NCBI RefSeq assembly: GCF_900074915.1
Contig: NZ_LT222319.1
Location: forward strand, 5,201,501-5,265,500
Length of the DNA: 64,000 bases
Source of the DNA: Pseudomonas cerasi
Lineage (GTDB): Bacteria; Pseudomonadota; Gammaproteobacteria; Pseudomonadales; Pseudomonadaceae
Direction: 5' to 3'
The position numbers and the translations under genes were made by a program. The notes under the pieces were generated by a model that ran no database searches, was not told the DNA's origin, and was given only the letters and a program-made list of their open reading frames with translations. Positions 17,500 to 28,001 of this stretch are shown here, one piece after another (position 1 is the stretch's first letter; each line of letters opens with the position of its first letter).

Positions 17500-18473
17500 T
17501 GCCCAGCACTCCAGCCCGCCTCAGGTGCAGCGAAGCGCCAGACGATCGGGCGTTTCTCACCGTCGGCGCGTGCACCGAAGTTATTGTCGATGCCGATCCA
17601 TGCGCCCTTCTCGTCGACCACCAGTGCCTCGGTCAGGCCGTAGGGTTGATCGTAACGACGCGACGGCACCATCGCCTCTTTGGCGAACGACCAGCAACGC
17701 TCGACCTGCCCTGTCTCAAGATCACGCCGACAGATGCGGTACACCGCGCGTTCCAGCGTGAACAGCTTGCCGTTGTACAGCGACACATCGGAAAAATCCG
17801 TGGACACCTTTTTGCTGCCCTGCTCCGGCGGCAACGCGTCCAGACCGGACTCGGACAGCAGCACGCAGCTTTGCCCGCAGGTCCACTGCTGCTTGTCGCG
17901 TTGCACCACCAGCAAGCCACGCTTCTCGCGTTCGGCCGCCAGCCAGAGACGGTCGCCCGCAGGACTCACGGCAATCCCTTCGAAAATCGCGTTGAAGCGC
18001 TGCAACATGCCCTGAGCGCGCGCCTGATCCACCAGCGCTTGCGGCAAATCCAGCCAGACCGGTTTACCGCTGACCGGAACCTTGAGCACCGTGCCGTAGG
18101 CCTCGCTGACCAGGTAGCGATTGCCAGCGGCGTCACAGCTGACACCTTCGAAATCCAGACTGCCACCGCGTATCAGCGCGGAAAGACCCGCCATGAAACG
18201 CAACTTCAACGGCAGATAGCTTTGTGGCGCAGGTGCGTCAATGTGATGTGACTGAGCCTTCCAGGTGTCTTGCGACACATCCAGGCTGTACAGCACATCA
18301 TCGTCACGGTCGGACACGGTCCACAGTTGGCCGTTGCACATCGCCAGACCTGACAGATTGCCACCGGCCATGTCGTCTACCGGGTGCTCGGATTGCAGCT
18401 TCAGGGCCTCGAGTGGCGCAGCGACAACCGGCGTGGCAACCAGGATCAGGGCGGCGAGCCAGGCTCGTATCAA
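17496..18473 (-). CDS. Esterase-like activity of phytase family protein
   Basis: A 325-residue exported protein: a signal peptide (cleavage probably after V-V-A-A near residue 19) followed by a beta-propeller-like domain related to PF13449, with L-S-G-L-A and F-E-G-V/I repeats. Family members are poorly characterised periplasmic proteins, some with esterase or phytase activity. No catalytic residues can be assigned with confidence. It overlaps parE by 4 bp upstream and the protease gene by 4 bp downstream. It corresponds to PA4966 in the same topoisomerase IV gene group. Confidence 0.75.
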   Translation of the reverse strand: MIRAWLAALILVATPVVAAPLEALKLQSEHPVDDMAGGNLSGLAMCNGQLWTVSDRDDDVLYSLDVSQDTWKAQSHHIDAPAPQSYLPLKLRFMAGLSALIRGGSLDFEGVSCDAAGNRYLVSEAYGTVLKVPVSGKPVWLDLPQALVDQARAQGMLQRFNAIFEGIAVSPAGDRLWLAAEREKRGLLVVQRDKQQWTCGQSCVLLSESGLDALPPEQGSKKVSTDFSDVSLYNGKLFTLERAVYRICRRDLETGQVERCWSFAKEAMVPSRRYDQPYGLTEALVVDEKGAWIGIDNNFGARADGEKRPIVWRFAAPEAGWSAGQ

Positions 18474-20374
18474 GTCAGAACCTCGGCAAGGTTGCCCTTC
18501 GACTCGAGCCAGGACTTGCGATCACCTGCACGCTTCTTCGCCAGCAGCATGTCCATCATTTCCGAGGTGGCCGCGAAATCATCCAGCGTGAGTTGCACCA
18601 GACGACGGGTGTTCGGGTCCATGGTGGTTTCGCGCAACTGCGGCGGGTTCATCTCACCCAGGCCCTTGAATCGGGTGACCTGCGGCTTGCCACGTTTCTT
18701 TTCAGCGACCAGACGGTCCAGAATCCCGTCACGCTCGGCTTCGTCCAGCGCGTAGTAGATTTCCTTGCCCAGGTCGATCCGGTACAGCGGCGGCATGGCG
18801 ACATACACATGCCCGGCGTCGACCAGCGGGCGGAAGTGCTGCACAAACAACGCACACAGCAGCGTTGCAATGTGCAGACCGTCCGAGTCAGCGTCAGCCA
18901 GGATGCAGATCTTGCCGTAACGCAACTGGCTGATATCGGCTGCGCCCGGGTCAACCCCGATGGCCACGGCAATGTTGTGGACTTCCTGACTGGCAAGCAC
19001 TTCGCCGCCGTCCACTTCCCAGGTGTTGAGGATTTTGCCGCGCAGCGGCAGGATCGCCTGGAATTCCTTGTCGCGCGCCTGTTTGGCGGAACCGCCGGCA
19101 GAATCACCCTCGACCAGAAACAGTTCGGAGCGCGCCGGGTCCTGCCCGGCACAGTCGGCCAGCTTGCCCGGCAACGCCGGCCCTTGAGTGATGCGCTTGC
19201 GCTCGACCTTTTTGCTCGCCTTGAGGCGCCGACCGGCGTTGTTGATCGCCAGATCGGCCAGTTGCAACCCCAGTTCGGAGTGCGTGTTGAGCCACAGGCT
19301 GAATGCGTCCTTGACCACACCGGAGACGAAGGCCGCCGCTTCACGGGACGACAGACGTTCTTTGGTCTGCCCGGAGAACTGCGGCTCCTGCATTTTCATC
19401 GACAGGACGAAGGCAATGCGTTCCCAGACGTCTTCCGGGGCCAGCTTCACACCACGCGGTAACAGGTTGCGGAACTCGCAGAACTCGCGCATGGCATCCA
19501 GCAGGCCCTGGCGCAGGCCGTTCACGTGGGTGCCGCCCTGCGCAGTCGGGATCAGGTTGACGTAACTTTCCTGAACGCTGTCGCCCCCTTCGGGCAGCCA
19601 GAGCAGCGCCCAGTCGACCGCTTCCTTGTTACCGGTGAAGCTGCCGCAGAACGGCTCGTCCGGCAGGCGCAGGAATTCGGTGACCGAGTCCTGCAGGTAG
19701 GAGCGCAGGCCGTCTTCGTAATGCCACTCGACTTTCTCGCCGCTGGATTTGTCTTCGAAGCTGACCAGCAGGCCCGGGCACAGAACTGCCTTGGCCTTGA
19801 GCACATGCTTGAGACGGCTGACGGAAAACTTCGGCGTATCGAAATACTTCGGATCGGGGGCGAAATAGACGCTGGTCCCGGTGTTGCGCTTGCCGACGGT
19901 GCCGACGACCGCCAGCTCGGTGGCCTTGTAGCCGTCAGCGAAGGTCATTTCATATTCGTTGCCATCACGCTTGACCCGCACCCGAACCTGGGTGGACAGC
20001 GCGTTGACGACGGAAATGCCCACGCCGTGCAGGCCGCCGGAGAACTGATAGTTCTTGTTGGAGAACTTGCCGCCTGCGTGAAGCTTGGTGAGGATCAGCT
20101 CGACGCCGGACACGCCTTCTTCCGGGTGGATGTCCACCGGCATGCCGCGGCCGTCGTCCGACACTTCGAGCGAATTGTCGGCATGAAGGATGACCTGTAC
20201 CGAACGCGCGTGACCGGCCAGAGCTTCGTCGACGCTGTTGTCGATGACTTCCTGAGCCAGGTGGTTGGGCCGCGAGGTGTCGGTGTACATGCCCGGACGT
20301 TTGCGAACCGGATCGAGGCCCGAGAGGACTTCGATGGCGTCTGCGTTATAAGAGCTAGCGCTGGGATTGGCCAT
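18470..20374 (-). CDS. parE: DNA topoisomerase IV subunit B
   Basis: A 634-residue ATPase subunit. The GHKL ATP site shows E42 and N46 (E-V-I-D-N-S-V-D-E-A), then D-D-G-R-G-M-P-V and G-G-L-H-G-V-G. The C-terminal TOPRIM domain has E-G-D-S-A-G-G and the metal-binding D-A-D-S-D-G. It pairs with ParC to separate replicated chromosomes. It leads the parE-phytase-like-protease-parC set; the YqiA esterase gene lies 85 bp upstream on the same strand and may be part of the same transcript. Confidence 0.97.
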   Translation of the reverse strand: MANPSASSYNADAIEVLSGLDPVRKRPGMYTDTSRPNHLAQEVIDNSVDEALAGHARSVQVILHADNSLEVSDDGRGMPVDIHPEEGVSGVELILTKLHAGGKFSNKNYQFSGGLHGVGISVVNALSTQVRVRVKRDGNEYEMTFADGYKATELAVVGTVGKRNTGTSVYFAPDPKYFDTPKFSVSRLKHVLKAKAVLCPGLLVSFEDKSSGEKVEWHYEDGLRSYLQDSVTEFLRLPDEPFCGSFTGNKEAVDWALLWLPEGGDSVQESYVNLIPTAQGGTHVNGLRQGLLDAMREFCEFRNLLPRGVKLAPEDVWERIAFVLSMKMQEPQFSGQTKERLSSREAAAFVSGVVKDAFSLWLNTHSELGLQLADLAINNAGRRLKASKKVERKRITQGPALPGKLADCAGQDPARSELFLVEGDSAGGSAKQARDKEFQAILPLRGKILNTWEVDGGEVLASQEVHNIAVAIGVDPGAADISQLRYGKICILADADSDGLHIATLLCALFVQHFRPLVDAGHVYVAMPPLYRIDLGKEIYYALDEAERDGILDRLVAEKKRGKPQVTRFKGLGEMNPPQLRETTMDPNTRRLVQLTLDDFAATSEMMDMLLAKKRAGDRKSWLESKGNLAEVLT

Positions 20375-20459
20375 GGGTTCTCGTTATCAATCTTTCATGG
20401 AATTTCGGGGGTTCAATGTTCTTGCATTCATATGACCGGGCATCCATCACCTGCCGCAC

Positions 20460-21077
20460 TTACAGCGCCGACAGGTCGATCTTCTGCAACAGATCGGGAG
20501 CAAATCCGGCAAACGTCAGCAGTGCCGGCATGCGCTCGGCAAAGCCCTGAAAACTGTGGTCGCCGCCCGCCTGAATGCGCAAGGCACAGGCCCGGTAAAA
20601 CTTCTCGGCGCGACGATAATCGAGCGTCTCGTCACCGGTCTGCAGCCACACCTGAAACTGCTGCGGGTCCTGCGGCGCGGGTACTTCCAGCTCGGCCAGC
20701 GCCCGAATATGGTCTTCGGTCAACTGCCACTGCTCGCCGGTGTACAGGTTCTGTTGCACGCCGAGAAACCCGTCGAACAGCTGATGCGGATTGACTGCCG
20801 GGTTGATCAGCACCGCCTTGAGGCCGTGCAGCTGCGCCAAATGAGTCGCATAGTAGCCGCCGAGGGAGCTGCCGACCAGTAATGGCCGTCCCAGCGCCGT
20901 GATAGCCGCTTCAAGCTGGAACATGGCCTGGCGCGGATGGTGATGCAGTTCAGGGACTTGCAGACGATCAGCCAGACCCAGAGACTTCATCAGCGCACTC
21001 AACTGACAGGCCTTTCTCGACAGGGCCGAGCTGTTCAAGCCATGGATATATAGCAGTGAAGGTGTGTCGCTCGTCAC
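20460..21077 (-). CDS. yqiA: YqiA/YcfP family alpha/beta hydrolase
   Basis: A 205-residue cytoplasmic esterase. It has the oxyanion segment Y-I-H-G-L-N-S-S, the nucleophile elbow G-S-S-L-G with Ser71, and the catalytic His in G-G-D-H-S-F near the C-terminus. E. coli YqiA hydrolyses short-chain acyl esters; the natural substrate is unknown. It lies between cpdA and parE, as in E. coli, where yqiA is linked to cpdA and parE. Confidence 0.88.
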   Translation of the reverse strand: MTSDTPSLLYIHGLNSSALSRKACQLSALMKSLGLADRLQVPELHHHPRQAMFQLEAAITALGRPLLVGSSLGGYYATHLAQLHGLKAVLINPAVNPHQLFDGFLGVQQNLYTGEQWQLTEDHIRALAELEVPAPQDPQQFQVWLQTGDETLDYRRAEKFYRACALRIQAGGDHSFQGFAERMPALLTFAGFAPDLLQKIDLSAL

Positions 21078-21165
21078 GCTGTCGCTCCCGAGTGCAAGGC
21101 AAAGCCGTGTAGTTTACAGGGACTTACGCTACAACACCTCACCGGAAACGTATCCGCCAGCCCAA

Positions 21166-21972
21166 TCAATAACCGGTGCCGCCGTAATCGACCTCGAACT
21201 CCAGGCCGACCACTCGGGAAACAGCCGTTTCCAGCCGCCCGTCGTCATGCAGTCGTAGCCAGCGATAGCCCGGCGCCGCGGTGTCGACCTTGAAATCCAC
21301 GCTGCCCGGGGCGAACTGAATGCAGGTCGAAGGCGACGCCAGCAGGCGCACGCCGTTACGCATCTGATCGAATTCCTGATGCACATGGCCCCACAGTATG
21401 GCGCGAACCTGCGGAAAACGATCGAGCACGTCAAACAACGCATCGGCATTGCGCAAGCCGATCGGCGCCATCCACTCACAACCAATCGCCACCGGGTGAT
21501 GGTGCAGGCAGATCAGGTGATGCCGCTCAGGCGCTTCGCTCAGCGACTGCTCCAGCAACTGCAATTGCGTAGCCGCGAGAAAACCTGGCACCGAACCGGG
21601 CACTGCCGAATCCAGCAGCGTCACCCGCCACTGGCCGACATCCACCACCGGGTCGAGCAACCCATTAGGCTGCGCAACCTGCTCCATCTGCGGCAGTTCG
21701 TCGTGATTACCGGCGAACCAGCGCGCAGGCGCGTCGATCCGCCCGCTTATCCGACGAAACGCTTCGTAAGACTCGACACTGCCGTCCTGCGAGATATCGC
21801 CGCTGGCGACCACAAGATCAATGTGCGGCTGCTCGGCCAGCACCTGATCAACGACTTTTTCCAGACTGTCCCGCGTGCTCATGCCCAACAACGCCTCGTC
21901 CGCCTCGGCGAACAAGTGGCTATCGGATATCTGCACCAGCAAAACTGACGATGAAAGGGCTGCGCTCGGCAA
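21166..21972 (-). CDS. cpdA: 3',5'-cyclic-AMP phosphodiesterase
   Basis: A 268-residue calcineurin-like metallophosphoesterase that hydrolyses cAMP. The metal motifs appear in order: D-S-H (D17, H19), G-D-I-S-Q-D-G, G-N-H-D-E, H-H-H-P and G-H-V-H. The start is a TTG at 21972 (M-P-S-A-A-L) preceded by GGGAG with 6-nt spacing; extending to 22017 adds residues without a ribosome site. It lies in the conserved run DUF1249 gene, cpdA, yqiA, parE. It would limit cAMP-Vfr-type signalling in the cytoplasm. Confidence 0.93.
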   Translation of the reverse strand: MPSAALSSSVLLVQISDSHLFAEADEALLGMSTRDSLEKVVDQVLAEQPHIDLVVASGDISQDGSVESYEAFRRISGRIDAPARWFAGNHDELPQMEQVAQPNGLLDPVVDVGQWRVTLLDSAVPGSVPGFLAATQLQLLEQSLSEAPERHHLICLHHHPVAIGCEWMAPIGLRNADALFDVLDRFPQVRAILWGHVHQEFDQMRNGVRLLASPSTCIQFAPGSVDFKVDTAAPGYRWLRLHDDGRLETAVSRVVGLEFEVDYGGTGY

Positions 21973-22117
21973 GACCGTCTCCCAGAGAGGATTCAGCGCG
22001 ATTATGTGATGTGGCAACGGGCGGGTAAACCGGGAATGTGGGTGCAGACGAGCATTTGGTCACATTTGCTGATTCACGGTCCTGGGTGGCAAGAACCATC
22101 AGTGTATCGGGGGGCGA

Positions 22118-22570
22118 TCAGCGCACCGCTTCAAACTCATGCCCACACGCCAGGCAGTGGCTCAGCCATTCACCGAGAAACAGGTTGAGCTGGGCCTTTT
22201 CGTCTGGTTGGTGCATGTCGGCGTTGGGGTAGGGATAGATGCCCCGGAAGCGCCGCGCATGTTCGGCGCCGATGACTTCGGCCATGCGGGCGTCGTGGTA
22301 GACCTGTACTTCGAGCTTGGGCACCGGCAGCCAGGGCAGGCTGTGCTCCTGGCAGACCTGCAAGGTGGTGGTGTACGGGCAGTCGAGCAACACTTCGACT
22401 GCCAGCACGCCCAGCATCTGATCACCCTGGGTAACGGCGACGCGGCGTGAGCGCTGTTCGTTGCGCATGTCGGGCAGCAGGCGCATCAGGCGCGCGTAGT
22501 TGGCCTCGCACGCAGCCTGCAGTCCGGCAAGATCGACACGGTAGCGTTCGCGCACTGGATTCACGACCAT
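22118..22570 (-). CDS. yqiB: DUF1249 (YqiB-type) protein
   Basis: A 150-residue cytoplasmic protein of unknown function. It starts M-V-V-N-P-V-R-E-R-Y and ends with a conserved Y-P-Y-P-N-A-D-M-H-Q-P-D-E-K segment. The ATG at 22570 overlaps the last 10 bp of the Nudix gene, showing translational coupling. The set Nudix, yqiB, cpdA, yqiA and parE is conserved across gamma-proteobacteria. A longer reading to 22606 lies entirely within the Nudix gene and is less likely. Confidence 0.85.
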   Translation of the reverse strand: MVVNPVRERYRVDLAGLQAACEANYARLMRLLPDMRNEQRSRRVAVTQGDQMLGVLAVEVLLDCPYTTTLQVCQEHSLPWLPVPKLEVQVYHDARMAEVIGAEHARRFRGIYPYPNADMHQPDEKAQLNLFLGEWLSHCLACGHEFEAVR

Positions 22571-23208
22571 AAACCCCTTATCTCTGCACGATTCAGCGCC
22601 AGCCATTGCAAGGCGATGATCGTCGATGCGTTCTTGATTGTTCCGTCTTTCATCGCCTGCAATGCGTCATCGAATGACCAGACTGTTACCCGGATGTCTT
22701 CACCTTCGGCCTCGAGCCCGTGCAATCCGCCCGCCCCTTCACTGCTGCAACGCCCCAGAAACAGGTGAACGAACTCGTCGCTGCCACCCGGCGAGGGGAA
22801 GTATTTGGTGATTGGCCACAATGCCTCGAACTTCAGCCCAGCTTCCTCTTCTGCCTCGCGATGAGCAACTTCTTCCGGCTGTTCATCCTTGTCGATCAGA
22901 CCTGCGACCAGCTCGATCAGCCAGGGGTTGTTGGTCTTTTTCATGGCGCCTACGCGGAACTGCTCGATGAGCACGACTTCGTCACGTTTGGCGTCATAAG
23001 GCAGCACGCAGACGGCGTCGTGGCGAACGAACAGTTCGCGGCTGATTTCCTTGCTCATCCCGCCCGCGAACAATTCGTGGCGCACATGCAGCTTGTCCAG
23101 CTTATAGAAGCCCTTGAAGCAGTTTTCACGCTTTGTGGTTTCAAAAGCGCTTGGTGCAGATCGTGTGGTCTGGGTCATGGGTTTCTCGCTTGCCGCCGTT
23201 TTTGACAT
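22561..23208 (-). CDS. nudF: ADP-ribose pyrophosphatase (Nudix hydrolase)
   Basis: A 215-residue Nudix enzyme that splits ADP-ribose to AMP and ribose-5-phosphate. The Nudix box is complete: G103-x5-E109-x7-R117-E118-A-E-E-E-A-G-L125. The N-terminal beta domain typical of NudF/AspP is present (R-E-N-C-F-K-G-F-Y). The start at 23208 has AGGA upstream; an internal ATG at 23178 (M-T-Q-T-T) is also possible and would match the length of PA4971. It heads the nudF-yqiB-cpdA-yqiA-parE run. Confidence 0.92.
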   Translation of the reverse strand: MSKTAASEKPMTQTTRSAPSAFETTKRENCFKGFYKLDKLHVRHELFAGGMSKEISRELFVRHDAVCVLPYDAKRDEVVLIEQFRVGAMKKTNNPWLIELVAGLIDKDEQPEEVAHREAEEEAGLKFEALWPITKYFPSPGGSDEFVHLFLGRCSSEGAGGLHGLEAEGEDIRVTVWSFDDALQAMKDGTIKNASTIIALQWLALNRAEIRGLWS

Positions 23209-23385
23209 CGGGCCATCCTAACGCGCATCGGCAGTCAGATGCAGCCCCCTTGAACATGCAGGGTAGACGGCCGGGGCTTAAAACAATTCTAATCTGCCAT
23301 GATCGAACCGAAGACGTTGTTTACAGTCCAACCAGCCTGCATACGTACAACGCAACCGCCTTTACTGACACTGCCAAGGATCAAC

Positions 23386-24132
23386 ATGTCGTTATTGAGG
23401 ATCACTTCACTGGCTTGCCTGGCCCTGTTGCTCGGCGCCTGCCAAAGCCTCTTCACGCCCAACATGCGCACACCGCTGCAAGTCCAGCGCGATGCTTCCG
23501 AGCTGATCAAGCCGGGCTGCACCACGGCCGACTGCCCGTTGGTCAACATCGATACCGTGCACTTCCCAGATGAGCCGCGACTGGACGCCATCGTTCAGAA
23601 GACGTTGCTGCAACTGACCGTTGCCGACAGCAGCGCATCGCCGCCTGCGTCGATCAAAGCCTATCAGGAACAGTTCCTGAGCCAGGCCCAGGGTCGCAAC
23701 AGCAGCTATCTGCAGGCCAAGGTACGCGAACAGCATGACGGTATCGTAGTGGTCGAACTGTCCAGCTATCTGGATACCGGCGGTGCCCACGGCAACCCTG
23801 GCCGGGCGTTCATCAACTATTCGCGTCAGCAGCAGAAAGTCCTGACCCTGGCTGACATGATCATCCCGGGCAAGGAAAGCGAGTTCTGGCAGAAAGCCCA
23901 ACTGGCCCACCAGGGCTGGCTGGTATCGACCAAGATGAATGAAGACAGCGAGTTCATAAAGACCTGGCCGTTCAAGCGCACGCCGCATATTGCGCTGACC
24001 TACGGCGCAGTGATCCTCAAGTACTCGGTCGACACCATCGCGCCGTATTCGATGGGCCACATCGAGCTGAAGATTCCTTATCCTCAGCTCAATGGCATCC
24101 TCAAGCCGGAACTGTTCCCCGGCCGCGGCTGA
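23386..24132 (+). CDS. DUF3298/RsiV-type lipoprotein
   Basis: A 248-residue lipoprotein with the lipobox L-G-A-C (lipidated Cys19) and a DUF4163/DUF3298 module like that of RsiV-type proteins (L-D-T-G-G-A-H-G-N-P, then L-T-L-A-D-M-I). It is located in the periplasm; its role is unknown. The ATG at 23386 has AAGGA 5 nt upstream. It is divergent from nudF and corresponds to PA4972. Its last 32 bp overlap the end of cytX on the other strand. Confidence 0.85.
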   Translation: MSLLRITSLACLALLLGACQSLFTPNMRTPLQVQRDASELIKPGCTTADCPLVNIDTVHFPDEPRLDAIVQKTLLQLTVADSSASPPASIKAYQEQFLSQAQGRNSSYLQAKVREQHDGIVVVELSSYLDTGGAHGNPGRAFINYSRQQQKVLTLADMIIPGKESEFWQKAQLAHQGWLVSTKMNEDSEFIKTWPFKRTPHIALTYGAVILKYSVDTIAPYSMGHIELKIPYPQLNGILKPELFPGRG

Positions 24133-25390
24133 TCGCACCGCCGATCAGCAGCTGCAACACGCCAGCGACAATGAGCGCTGGCAGTGTTGCGCCCACTTCG
24201 GGATAAAGATTGGCCAGCAGATGATAGGTGCTGAGCCCGCCGAGCCACGCCAGCAGGCTCATCCAGCGCAAACCGCCCTCCGTTGCCTGACCACTGCGAC
24301 CACGCAGAATGAAATGGTCAACCAGCACGACGCCGAACAGTGGCGCGAATACCGAGCCGATCAATAACAGAAAGTTCTGATACTGCGCCAGCGGTGCCAG
24401 ACAGGCAATCAGCGTACAGATCACGCCAATCACCAACGCCAGATGCTCGACCTTGATGCGTGACAGCAGAGCACTGGAGACCGCAGCCGAGTGAATATCG
24501 GCGAACGCGTTTTCCGTTTCGTCCAGCAGAATCAGCAGCAGCGGGATCCCCAGACCTGCGCCGGCCAGTGCCAGCAGCAAGGCATTGGCCTCGCCGCTCG
24601 GGGCGAACGCCAGGGTGTAGGCGACGCCCAAGCTCATCAGCCAGAAGTTGCCGATGAAAAAGCCTGCAGCCGTACCGCCGAAGACGCTTTTCGCGCGTTG
24701 CCCGAAACGCGAGTAGTCGGCAATCAGCGGCAGCCAGGACAGCGGCATGGCGATGGCAATGTCGAACCCCGAGGCAAACGGCAACGAACCATCGCCGGAG
24801 GTTGCCCACAGCGCGGTCAGATCAGCCTTGGCCAGCAGATTCCAGGTCAGCCATGCACACGCCGTCAGCAGTATCCACAGGCCCCACTTGCGCAGAAAAC
24901 GGCGCACGAAGGTCAATGGCCCGCTGACTGCCAGCAGCGTGGCCAGTGCGCCGAACAACAGCGTCCAGAGCAGTGGACTGCTCCACAGGCTGCCCTCTGC
25001 AAAAGCCCGCGCACCGAGCAGACTGGCTGCGTCGCGCATGACGATGATCTCGAACGAGCCCCAACCGATCAGTTGCAGCAGGTTCAATACCGCTGGCAGC
25101 GACGCGCCCTTGCTGCCCAGGCTGAGCTTGAGCGCGGCCATGGACGACAGGCCGGTATCGCTGCCGATCACACCAACGCTGGCGAGCAGCAAGACGCCCA
25201 CCAGCGTGCCGAGAAAAATCGCCAGCATCGAGCCGGACATGCCCAGCCCCGGCGCCAGCAAGGCCCCGGTCTGCAACACCATCAGGCCGATGCCGAGGGA
25301 AAACCACAGGGAAAACAGATCCCGCGCGCCGAACACCCGCTGGCTGGCGGGTACAGGGGTGTCAGGAGAATAGGTGCCGGGTGTGTTCAC
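24101..25390 (-). CDS. cytX: Putative hydroxymethylpyrimidine transporter CytX (NCS1 family)
   Basis: A 429-residue permease with about 12 membrane helices, related to cytosine/purine permeases (G-I-G-L-M-V-L-Q-T-G-A near helix 1; P-L-I-A-D-Y-S-R-F is the NCS1 hallmark). CytX proteins are thought to take up the thiamin precursor HMP; placement downstream of thiC on the same strand supports this. The start is GTG at 25390, preceded by GAGACAC; the longer frame to 25570 runs through intergenic repeats. About 295 bp of repeats separates it from thiC, so it may have its own promoter or depend on readthrough. Confidence 0.82.
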   Translation of the reverse strand: MNTPGTYSPDTPVPASQRVFGARDLFSLWFSLGIGLMVLQTGALLAPGLGMSGSMLAIFLGTLVGVLLLASVGVIGSDTGLSSMAALKLSLGSKGASLPAVLNLLQLIGWGSFEIIVMRDAASLLGARAFAEGSLWSSPLLWTLLFGALATLLAVSGPLTFVRRFLRKWGLWILLTACAWLTWNLLAKADLTALWATSGDGSLPFASGFDIAIAMPLSWLPLIADYSRFGQRAKSVFGGTAAGFFIGNFWLMSLGVAYTLAFAPSGEANALLLALAGAGLGIPLLLILLDETENAFADIHSAAVSSALLSRIKVEHLALVIGVICTLIACLAPLAQYQNFLLLIGSVFAPLFGVVLVDHFILRGRSGQATEGGLRWMSLLAWLGGLSTYHLLANLYPEVGATLPALIVAGVLQLLIGGAISRGRGTVPA

Positions 25391-25431
25391 GTTTGTGTCT
25401 CGTATGGGGTGTTGATCGGTGATTCGGGATC

Positions 25432-25660
25432 GGACGCGGAGCTTCCAGAACAGCGCCACCACGCAGAGCGTGGGATCATCGCAATTATCGTGCGGCGCTC
25501 TGCGTCGCATGCCGTTCTGGACGCTCCGCGTCCTCTTGACGAAGCAGAGCGTCGAGAACTTCATTCCCACGCTGGAGCGTGCGGAACGATAATCTCAACT
25601 ATCGTGCGACGCTCCGAGTCGTAAAGCCCAATGCTGGAGCGTAGCGATAACCGCCAGCGG
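25432..25660. repeat. Stacked-hairpin intergenic repeats, copy C
   Basis: Outer perfect 11-bp arms GGACGCGGAGC (25432-25442) and GCTCCGCGTCC (25523-25533) enclose smaller hairpins, including CCACGC-aga-GCGTGG (near 25459-25473). A second unit from about 25560 has CACGCT-gg-AGCGTG and an ACGATaa..caacTATCGT stem. This is the only copy between genes in the same direction (thiC then cytX). Confidence 0.75.
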
Positions 25661-25685
25661 TTTTCTGTCGTGCACCTGTCGCCCC

Positions 25686-27575
<1,890 letters not shown>

Positions 27576-27740
27576 CACGGCTCTCCAGACATCCAGTTGC
27601 GGATTTATTGTCGGAGTGACCTGACATGACGGACGGGTGCACCAGTGCTGGTGCTGAGTATCGAAAGGAGGCGAAACTGTTCATTATTTGAACAATCGAC
27701 CCCGGACGGCACTCAAGAGGACTCGCCGGGAGACGAGAAA

Positions 27741-27829
27741 TCTTGTTCCCTACGCAGGCGCTAACCTGATCAGGTTCAACGGGATCCGGTTTAACCGATC
27801 TCAGCCTCATAGCAAGGCACCCCGACAAG
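27741..27829 (-). promoter_or_regulatory. TPP riboswitch (THI element) upstream of thiC
   Basis: Read on the minus strand it shows the classic order: GGGGTGCC, CTGAGATC, then GAACCTGATCAGGTTAGC and CCTGCGTAGGGAA. It ends about 165 bases before the thiC ATG, with the right orientation. The 425-bp stretch between thiC and tolC holds this element plus, presumably, the two divergent promoters, which I cannot place with confidence. Confidence 0.95.
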
Positions 27830-28001
27830 AACGCCGCCAGTCTATGACGGGGTGCCGTCGCAACGCCAGCCTATTTGCACGGGGCTCGATAAATGGCGCA
27901 AATCGACGATTGTTGCCAAAAGCGTCTGGCTCTACACTCCCTAGCCCGGTTTCTCTTCAACCCGAACTGTAATTATTTTCTTCATGAACAGGGAATGCCT
28001 C

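Noticed and set aside
24491..25624. A 377-codon open frame antisense to cytX
   Set aside because: The cytX membrane protein is clear on the other strand; the frame runs into repeats and is low complexity.
27913..27938. TTGCCA...TACACT as a tolC promoter
   Set aside because: Spacing is only 14 bp, too short for a good sigma-70 promoter.
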